NCBI GenBank assembly: GCA_003255065.1
Contig: QAOA01005839.1
Coordinates: 385,877 to 449,876 of the forward strand
Direction: 5' to 3'
Source of the DNA: Cercis canadensis
Lineage: Eukaryota > Streptophyta > Magnoliopsida > Fabales > Fabaceae
DNA length: 64,000 nt
Every line of letters starts with the position of its first letter. Within the stretch, counting starts at the first letter, position 1. A program made the translations under genes and the position numbers. The notes below the pieces were generated by a model. The model ran no database searches. It was not told the origin of the DNA and saw nothing but the letters and a program-made list of their open reading frames with translations. Of this stretch, positions 55,508 through 64,000 are shown one piece after another.

Positions 55508-58272
55508 CTATTCACTCGTATGAATAACTGGTATTACTGATGTTCCTCTAATCAATGGCGAGGATTCTGTTCTTGAATCATGATCACCTCTTTGAGACAT
55601 ACTTCTCATTGCAAGTGTGGTTGCATCGAAGGTTGCTGATGTTTCCCCATGCAAACTTGTTGGTGTTAAAACTCCTGGGCTTAATCCACTGATGTTTCTA
55701 GGAGCAACGTAGGATTTAGAGCGGCAATTACTTCTTGGAGATAGACTAACTTGTTCCAATGCTCGGAACTGAAGCTCACAAGGGTAGTCCCTCAGACAGC
55801 TAATGCGAGGACCCGCTCCCGTTGTCCATTTGCAAGACAACTGCTTCCCCAATTGGTAAGATTTAGTTTCCTTATGTGAATTAATCCTTTTGAGTATTGA
55901 CTCTTCTGGAATAGTTTCTACTTCATCATCATTATGGTTTTCATCAGAAGAGTTGTTCTTTGTAACTGTGTGATCTTCCTCTGATACGAAAGTTTGTGCT
56001 GTGTCTTGATCAGCCCCTTCTTCCTTGTTGTCACAAATTTTCCCAGCACCTTCTTTCTCATTGCTTAATCTTTCAAGCAATTGATCCGTGTTTGGTATTT
56101 CAAGACTAGTCAGTTCTCTTCCAAAAATCTGGAACTGCCTTGTCTTAGGCTCCACCAATGCAGAAGTGGTCTTTGTTTCCATTAAATTGGCTTTCTCTTC
56201 AATTGAGTCTTCAACACTAGTCTCTTCAGCCCCCAAGCTGCTTATGTTCTCAATCAATTCGTCTTCAGAAGAGTGGGTTCTAAGATGACCACTGCTTCTC
56301 GGTGTGCGTGCTTCATCAACCGGAGTCATCTGCATACAGCAAAGAGAATATCGTCAGATGATGTTCTTTTAATTGCTTTAAAGAGATTTAAATCATTAGG
56401 AAAAAGAAAATGAAAAGCCTTTCTTTTAACTTTTGATACCTTAACATCTTTGAGGTTCACGTTGTTTTCCTGAAGGAATGAAATAAATTCCTCAAAATTC
56501 TCTTGCGTAGGACGATAATGGCCACTGTGAGGCCAAACTGCCTGTTGAAAAGAAACAAAAAAATCATCTTTAAGCAACCATACCACTCAAAAATTAGCCT
56601 CCTATGGGAATAGGAATCCAACAAAAGAGAAAATAAAGTTATGAGCCTTCTGCAGACTTGTACCTTCAAGACACCATATTCGACAACTAGTCTCCCAGCA
56701 GCAGAAGTGGCTCCTCCAGCCAAGAAGCTAGAATGCTGAAATGCACCTTTCTTCTTCTTGCCAACATACAAGGTCTTTGATGTACTGAGGACAAAAATCC
56801 ATTTGGCATGCCCATCTTTTTCTGTGTGAAGGAGCTCTCCTGATTGCTTGCAATATAATCTCCCATCCTCCACAACAACTTCATAGGCCAACCTTTCCAT
56901 CTGGAAGAGAATAGAAAATGAAAATATTTAATACAAATTCCAATTGACTGTTCAAGTAAATATGTCAAATAAGAGAAATGTTCGTGTAAATGTGTGAAAA
57001 CTTACCGGACCCAGATACTTAATACACTGCTGTTGAAGTTTAGATCGAGGGCATTTCTCAAGATTTACTTCCTTTCCTTCTCCTATATCTAGCCTGCAAT
57101 TTCAAAGCAGCAGCTTTTCAGACTTCAGTGTCTTAAACTATAGATTAAAACAATAGCCTCGATTGTAACTCAGAAAGATATTTTATATAGAACATTACCA
57201 ATAGAAGAAAGGTTCTCTGCTCTGACACTGAAACCATTTATCGTAATAAAAATGTAGATTATGTCCATAGCGATGGCGTGGATCAATCTGTTTCACACAC
57301 ATGAAAAAAGATTTCAGTAAGTCATGATTGATCCACAGATCAATTTATAAATTAATAAAGAACAAGTATGCTCATGCATTCTACTTACCGCTTCAAGCCA
57401 GTGCTGTAAGGCAAGTTTTTGAGCTTTATCATCTTTTGATAAACCTTTTCCAACCTGCAATGACAAAGAGATGGTTAGATCCGTTTCTTACACCATAATT
57501 TTTGAAAGGTCTTGAAATGGCTAGGCAGCTACCTGGGAAAAAAAATAGGCAAAATAAAACTTCCAAAGCAGCATAGCATAAAAATTACCTTGGCAACTCT
57601 GGTTCTAGCTCTAGACCAACGTGAAATGGCAGTTTCATGTTTCTCAATGTCAAAGAAAGATATAGAGCTGTGCTTGAGTTCAGCAAAATCTAAGAGCTTC
57701 CACCTAAGATTAATATAAAAGATCACATTAGAATGGAAGAAACACACCAAGTTTTTGTATAGAAGCGCAGATTCTCTCATGGTGATAAATGCATACCAGC
57801 TTTGTTCAACAAGAATTGCACAATCTGCAAGCTTTCTTCTTGTACGAAAGCTCTTGTACACTTTCTGCAATTTAAGTGCTGCTACGTGTTTGGGGTTGTT
57901 CGGATCCAAAAGTGCTGATTGGATCTCTTCCACTTGACATTCTGATCTAAGACACTGATCATCCATCTCTTGGCTTTTTGGGCTAATCTTTGTGGTAGGC
58001 ATGTATGTCTGACTGTGAGATGGAAGAGTCTTAGTTGACATCATTTCCTCCATATCTTTTCTTTTGAAGCTCACTGATACCTCTATTGTCATCTTTCCGG
58101 AACCCAGGGATTCCAGTATTGTGGGTTCTGAATCTTGATTCTTGAAACTGACTGATCGTACTGGAGTTTTGACTTCATCATCACCAAAATTGATGGATTT
58201 TACGAGTATAGAGTCTAAGTCACCTTCCAAATCAATGTACTTAGCAAATGGGCATGAGAAAGAAATCCCCAT
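55508..58272 (-). CDS. IQM: IQM calmodulin-binding protein (8 exons)
   Basis: Exons are 58272-57797, 57703-57589, 57454-57389, 57287-57199, 57093-57006, 56900-56664, 56541-56440 and 56329-55508, joining to 664 residues. The N terminus [12 protein letters not shown] is typical of IQM1/IQM4-type members. One IQ motif, [13 protein letters not shown], lies near residues 135-148 and should bind calmodulin without calcium. The conserved IQM core follows: [72 protein letters not shown] and [12 protein letters not shown]. The last exon is an acidic, variable tail of about 270 residues. Arabidopsis IQM1 interacts with calmodulin and catalase; extending that role to this gene is inference. The leader is probably spliced, with a TTTTAG acceptor just before CATCTTATGG. 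Part of the last exon is duplicated at 51.83-52.24 kb. Confidence 0.94.
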
Positions 58273-59131
58273 AAGATGCTAAAACAAATCTATAGCAACC
58301 AATGCAGTCCACGCTCCTGTCATAAGATGAAAATTACAAGACGTCAATATTACAATGCCAAATAAAGCATTTACCACAAGCACACTTGTCTGCATTTATG
58401 AAGTATCAACGGAAGAAGTAAAGCAGTATGATGAACAACACGAAATGAAATGTAAATCTTCTCCGGTCATTAGAAGCCATAGCATACTCTACAACTATAC
58501 AAATGCATCAAAATAAACAGATAAAGTAAACATTTTCGAAATGGGAAAAAAAAAAATCCCATTTTTCAGAATGCATGATTCTCACAACAAAACACATGGG
58601 CAAGAATGGAAGCCATTCTCATCAAACTCATCAACAAGGGATCAAATTTAACATCGATGAAAAACCCATCAGAGATGACCATGGATCTGAAAATTCCATC
58701 AGCAAGAGATTCACTTTCTAGCAAATAAACATTCAGAGAACAAGCTTATATCAATGAAATCAGAGCCCAACGCGTAATACCCAGAATCCCCATTTTATTC
58801 AAATAAACAGATTCCACTAAGACCCAATACTCTCACAAACGAAACAAAACAAAACAAAACAGCACAAATCAACCCATTTAGAGATGGGCATGGATCTTTA
58901 GAGCCCTGGACCAAAACATCAATACTCCAAAAAGAAACAAGGGAAAAAGAAAAGCAGACACATTGCAACAATAGTAGCATCAAAGACAAAACTCAGACAT
59001 ACCCATTACATCTGAATAGCATTAGAACATTCAGCAAAGTACACAGAAGACAATAATACCATTTTTGTTGTTGGCTTCAATAACTACAAAAACCAAGCTG
59101 ATAGAAAAATATACTTAAATTGAGGGGCAAT

Positions 59132-59300
59132 ACCTGAAGATTCGTGAACCCAAAAAATTCAATGGAAAAGAGGTCCCGAAACAAAAGGGTGGATGAGGAT
59201 ATAATTGCTTTTTGCAGATTTTTGGTTTGAATGGTAATGTAGAAAAACTAGCTTGCACTTGTAAATGATGCGATGCTTGGCCGCTGGTTTATTTATATAC
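59132..59300 (-). promoter_or_regulatory. Leader exon and TATA box of the IQM gene
   Basis: On the minus strand TATATAAA (59299-59292) is followed by leader-like sequence ending at a donor (TCTTCAG then GTATTGCC, about 59131). The splice partner would be the acceptor near 58280. Two GA-rich blocks (59357-59393), each preceded by TGATAAAGAGAG, lie just upstream of the TATA box and could bind GAGA-binding (BPC-type) factors. Confidence 0.55.
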
Positions 59301-59399
59301 ATAACAAGGGTAGGACGGAAGGTGAGAGACCCTTTGAAACTGTGTTGAATGATAAAGAGAGAGAGAGAGTGATAAAGAGAGAGAGAGGGAGAGTTTTTC

Positions 59400-62300
59400 C
59401 AACCACGTGGAGTAGACAAGTAAACAGAGGCTTAGAAAAACAATCTTTTTTGTGAAATTTTTCGCATTAAACCTACTTAACTTAATGCTTAATATTGGAT
59501 TTTTGGATGATAATCCCATCCATAAATATAATCTTATTATTTAATAAGAATGGTAAGAGAAGGTACTTATCCTCCAGAACACTTTGAATGGAATGGGTAG
59601 TACAACATTTTTTCTTTAACTTTGAGATTTTATAGAGATGTTTGATATGACCATAATTTATATATTAGTATATAAGAATTCAAGATTGAGCAATGAATTC
59701 GGTCTAAATTATTTTCGAAAGTACAAAATTTAAGAAGTTTTGGATTTTTATATTATGAAAAAATAAAACTTGAATTTGTTAAGAAGATTCACAGTTGAAT
59801 CAAATAATCTATAAGTTCTAAGTTCAAATTTAATTGTTAATTTTTTTTTGAATACACAATCTATAAATGTCATTTTAAATTTTTTTTAAAGCTTATAACA
59901 TGTCATCGTCATAGATTGAGATAATCTTCTTTCACCTTTAACTTTAGTTATCCTAAAAATAATGAGCTTATGAGTATTTAAAATTCAAGATTCTCACAAT
60001 TAGTCTGACAAAAACCTAATCAAAATATATGCATACAGAATGTTCAAAGACTTTTGAGTTCCTAAATATTGTACCTTCTCATAACATGATCATTTAAATA
60101 TTAGAGCATATATCTTATATGCTAGTGTAAAAATGCTAAGATACCAAATCTCTCATTATGTTTTCATAATGGTAATATTATACCATAAAATACCTGCTTA
60201 AGAAAGCGTTCTAGGTTTTCCCTTTTTTGCCATGTATTTAGGGTTTGACTTTGCACTCTTTTTTCACATTTAAATTATAATGAAAATGTACACAGATTTC
60301 TTGGAAACTAACCTTGTAGTCATTTTCAGAACAAAACTGTAGTTTAAGTGCAGCCCAAGTGAGAATGACATTGACTTAATCAAAATCAACCAATCGTCAT
60401 TGCTTAGGTCGTCGCATAAATTCTTCTACCTCCTTGTACGTGGTAACGTAACTTACTCTCCAAGCTTTTCAAATATTTCAAGTCTAACCACACAAGGGCT
60501 AATGTAATCTAATTAACACAATAGAAAATATAGAATAGTAAGATTGTTAGTTGAATTTCTGACATATATATACTTTCTGCCGTGTTATTAGGTTGGAGTT
60601 AATTACTATATTAAACAAGATTTAGTTAAGGTTGGGTGGTGCATATTTTGCACTTACACACGTGGAATCTTTTGGATGGAAACGAGCTAATTGTGTTAAA
60701 ATTAATTTTGTTATTTTTTATATAAATAGAAATTAATGTGTCAATTTCAAATATTTTGGGAAATTGGAAGCTTCCTTCTAGGCTTCTCAATATGTCCCAC
60801 ACAGGTTGACTTGAACTTCAATATGGGCTAATAACAACAAAATTTCATATAAAAAATTTTGTCAAAAGTGATCATACATAAAAAGCATTTTTCATTTTCT
60901 TAAAAGAAAACATTTCAGCTTGTGGTGGCACTTTTAATGCAAAAGCATATGTTATCTGTCCAAGAAAATTTAAATACATAAAGGCTTCACCTTACATGCA
61001 ATAGGAGAATGTGCATGCATTTTGGTGATGAAAGACAAATTTTGCCTGCACTGCCTTAGCCCCACAAAATTGGAAATCCAATATGATAGTGTTAGATTTT
61101 CATTACCCATATTCATGGTCAAATATATAGACCACTAACATTTTTTTCTGAATTAAATTTAAAAATTTTGTAAAATTGTCTTAATAATGAAACAAATAAA
61201 TAAATTAAGAAAATGTTTTAGTAAACTCATTTGAATTACTTATAAAATTATTTAAAAGGGTTATGGTTAATAAATTAAGAAATTGATAAATGTGAATATC
61301 ATAAATTTGAGTACATATATATATAATAAAGCTAATGAGGTTCTTCCTTTATTTGCTATGCACACATATATAAAGTTTTAGAGTTTTTCCTTGTTCTTTT
61401 CCAAATTATTTTTCTGAAAAAATTATTATGACTCTATTATTCTTGTCTTCTTTTTGGATGATTAATGATTATTCTGCCAATGCACATATATCGTAGAAAT
61501 TAGAAAAATTGATAAAGTGTTTTGTACGGGAACACCTCAATAATTGAGTATTCTTATTGTATTATGAAGGTTTTCATGTTAAAATTTCATTAAAATTAGG
61601 TGGGATAAAATTTTAAGAGAAAATAAATTATTTACTGTTGTGTTGACTCTATTAGCTCCCCAAAAAAAAAATCAATTATAATAAATTAAAAATTGAACTT
61701 TTATTCTAATTAATTACAGGAATCTTTAACCATATGTTTCCTATTTTTTACCAAAATTATTAGTCATGATAATATGAACACAATCTTTTCACATGATCTA
61801 CTTTTAAGAATTTGGAATACCCTTTCAAAAGCTATGAAGATACAATTTTTTAACTTGTTTGTAATGGATAATGGTACTCCCCAATTCAACTACCTCACTG
61901 TACACCGCTTGATCTTCATTTTGATAATTTGCGCCTAAAGTATGTCATACATATCCCTTTACACTTTCATACCGTATGTGTATACGTGTATGTGTATTGT
62001 ATATATATAATGCTTTTCTTAATTTGTAAAATAACATACAATTGAAGATTTGGTTTGGAAAGTGCATGACGCGGAGCCGAAAAAAACCAGACAGAAATTA
62101 TAATAATACTGTCTATGTACGGTGTCGGAAAGTGGTATACAGCAAAAGTAGGCTATCATTAAACAAACTTTCTTTCAAACGAATATTTCTTTCAAAAATA
62201 TTACACTAACTTTTGTCTGAGTTCATCTTTTTAGTTTTGTTTAATTAATTACATTAATGTTTCAGAAATTAATTATTAAGCTTTTATATGCATAGTATAT

Positions 62301-64000
62301 GTGATGAAATCATTTACTACTTATTTATTGGGAAGTCATACTTATTATGCATGAGATATGCATATAATAAGTCCTACTTATCATGAATCTTGAAACTCTA
62401 TTTATTTTTCCATTTGATATGAAAGGTTATACTATGAATGACTCAATTCGAAAACTTATATCTATTAGTACTTTTAATTTTAAATTTAAAGTCATAAAAT
62501 CACTTAAATAATTTTAATCACAAAATAGTAGGGATTTTTTGGTCCTATATATGTTTTAATCAAAACTAATGGAATTAGAGTACAATTATGAAATACATAA
62601 AAAAGTTTTCCAAAACCATATGATTCACTTTAATTTTAAGATATTAATATTAGTGTTATTAAGTATACATGGTGTGAGCAATATAACAATAATTACTAAA
62701 TGCTTACTATTTGTGAATGACCTATTGGTCTAGTGATATCTCTTTTAGTCATAGAAATTAGAGAATTTGATGTCATGAATTTTATTATCGTCGTATACTC
62801 CTGTCTCTATTTTTTAATGTATTGCACTTCTATGTGNCTAAAAAAAAAAAAAAAAAACTTACTATTTATCAATTAAATAAAGATATTCACATGGACTCAA
62901 ATTCACGATAATTATCATAAAACACTTTGATCTAAAGATCTTTCAAAAATATTGAAATCCCAATTTTAAATCTGCATATTCTATATCCCTAGCTGAAAAA
63001 ATCTAGTTTTATCTAACTTTAATAAAACAAAAATTATCAGGAAACACTTGAGTTGTCATATTAGATAACCATAATTAGTGATATCACTTTGTGATTTCCA
63101 TATATACACACTCCAAATTTTATAATAAGTATTCATTAACCCACATCCATGCAAACAAACTTGGTATCTAAAACCTTGAATATAATTTTTATATGTTGAT
63201 AGAATAAACAAATCAAGTATCTTTTTTTCTTTTTCTCTTGAAGTTATTATTTCTTATTTTTCATTGTTATGATATATATGATGATCTTTTTATTTGTTTT
63301 AACTTTGAAGATCTCAAATTTGGAAAAGCGTGACCTGTCTCAACGTGTGTCACAGCAAAAGCGGCATCCACAATGAAAACATCGTCCTCGTGCAGTTGTT
63401 TGGTTTAAATCAGTGTCTCTAAGTCAAACCCTATGTTTATGCTTTTGATAATCTAAGCCTTTGTTTTTTGTCTCTGTTGTTCTTTCACTTCTTTAAAAGC
63501 TTCTCTATACGTAGATTTTTAAATACAAGTACCATTAAAAGAGAACAACTATTAATAACAAAAAAAATCTGAAGAAATCAAATTTAGACAAAAAAATTGT
63601 CATTTCCAACTGTCATATTTCAGATCTCCATGCAATAAGCTTTGCCTTCTCAATAGACTATGGTGCATTAATTATGCGGTAAGTGAAGATGGGTACTTTG
63701 CACCGTACAGGTATATTAATACATACGTGTCATTATGACAGTGGGCCACGCAGCGCTGTCTTGTATGACTCTTACCAACGTACCCAATACCCGGACCACC
63801 AAATCTCTTTGCCAGTTTTTGTTATCGCAGTTCATTACAATCTCTTCTTACATTTTTAAAACTATGATAAGGGAGAGACATTAATTAGTTTTTTTATTTA
63901 ATATTAAGTCCCTATAAGTCATGAAAGAAGCAACTACTGAATTTTAATATTAACATTTCTTCAATGACTGCAAAGTGTTAATGGCTATAGAGGGAGAGAA
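59400..64000. other. AT-rich intergenic region
   Basis: No gene was recognised in the last 4.6 kb on either strand. It holds one SINE (62719-62857). The longest open frames are short and without family features. The far right may include upstream promoter sequence of a gene beyond the window, but nothing proves it. Confidence 0.6.
62719..62857 (+). mobile_element. Short tRNA-derived SINE with poly-A tail
   Basis: It begins GACCTATTGGTCTAGTGATA, an A-box-like start, has a degenerate B-box (AGAATTTGATGTCATG), and ends in a run of A bases that includes the N at 62837 just before it. The left flank CTTACTATTTGTGAAT (62703-62718) and right flank CTTACTATTTATCAAT (62858-62873) match at 14 of 16 positions and look like an aged target duplication. 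Confidence 0.7.

Noticed and set aside
1-64000. CRISPR array, prophage, bacterial operon, rRNA genes or organelle DNA
   Set aside because: The window is eukaryotic nuclear sequence with spliced plant genes. No regularly spaced repeats, phage genes, rRNA or chloroplast/mitochondrial gene runs were seen.

Overview
This window is nuclear DNA from a flowering plant, almost certainly a eudicot. It is AT-rich, the genes are split by many GT-AG introns, and it holds plant-only families (LOG, IQM, DUF616, DUF1644, a PTC52-type Rieske oxygenase). Introns and spacers carry small plant transposons (tRNA-derived SINEs, MITEs). I cannot name the species. I rebuilt the gene models by hand from splice sites, reading-frame continuity and family knowledge. 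All eight complete models close in frame with no internal stop.

Layout. 104-3487 (-) is PIG-A, the GPI-anchor GlcNAc-transferase catalytic subunit. 4269-6017 (-) is a lysine-rich Myb-type nuclear protein with its leader out to about 6770. 8573-16027 (+) is a plastid-type alpha/beta hydrolase in eight exons. 16028-22050 is a long gene-poor spacer with one SINE and one MITE. 22051-26259 (+) is a LOG cytokinin-activating enzyme in seven exons. 28177-29853 (-) is an intronless type II membrane protein of the plant O-fucosyltransferase-like group. 30913-35316 (-) is a PTC52/PAO-type Rieske oxygenase in seven exons, with a Tourist-like MITE in intron 1 and a probable GC-AG intron. 39207-43383 (+) is a DUF616 (MUCI70/TOD1-like) Golgi-type protein. 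44205-45413 (-) is a DUF1644 zinc-binding protein with a 3.7-kb leader intron. 55508-58272 (-) is an IQM calmodulin-binding protein. 59300-64000 is AT-rich spacer with one SINE.

The most unusual stretch is 49.3-55.5 kb. A tandem duplication placed a broken DUF1644 copy (about 52.26-54.79 kb) directly against a broken 3' fragment of the IQM gene (about 51.83-52.24 kb). The intact DUF1644 and IQM genes are the outer copies. Next to this lies a SINE-containing segment present in two diverged copies. Beside that is an inverted repeat whose two arms encode the same coiled-coil-like peptide, resembling the C-terminal part of type I (AGL62-like) MADS proteins. It could fold into a long RNA hairpin.

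The window has ten single 'n' characters. At least six sit exactly between two near-identical copies of the same sequence (25 to 407 bases). These look like overlapping contig ends, perhaps from two haplotypes, joined by one N rather than merged. They should not be read as biological duplications. The genes do not form an operon or a pathway cluster; the only structural links are shared spacers and the DUF1644/IQM duplication.
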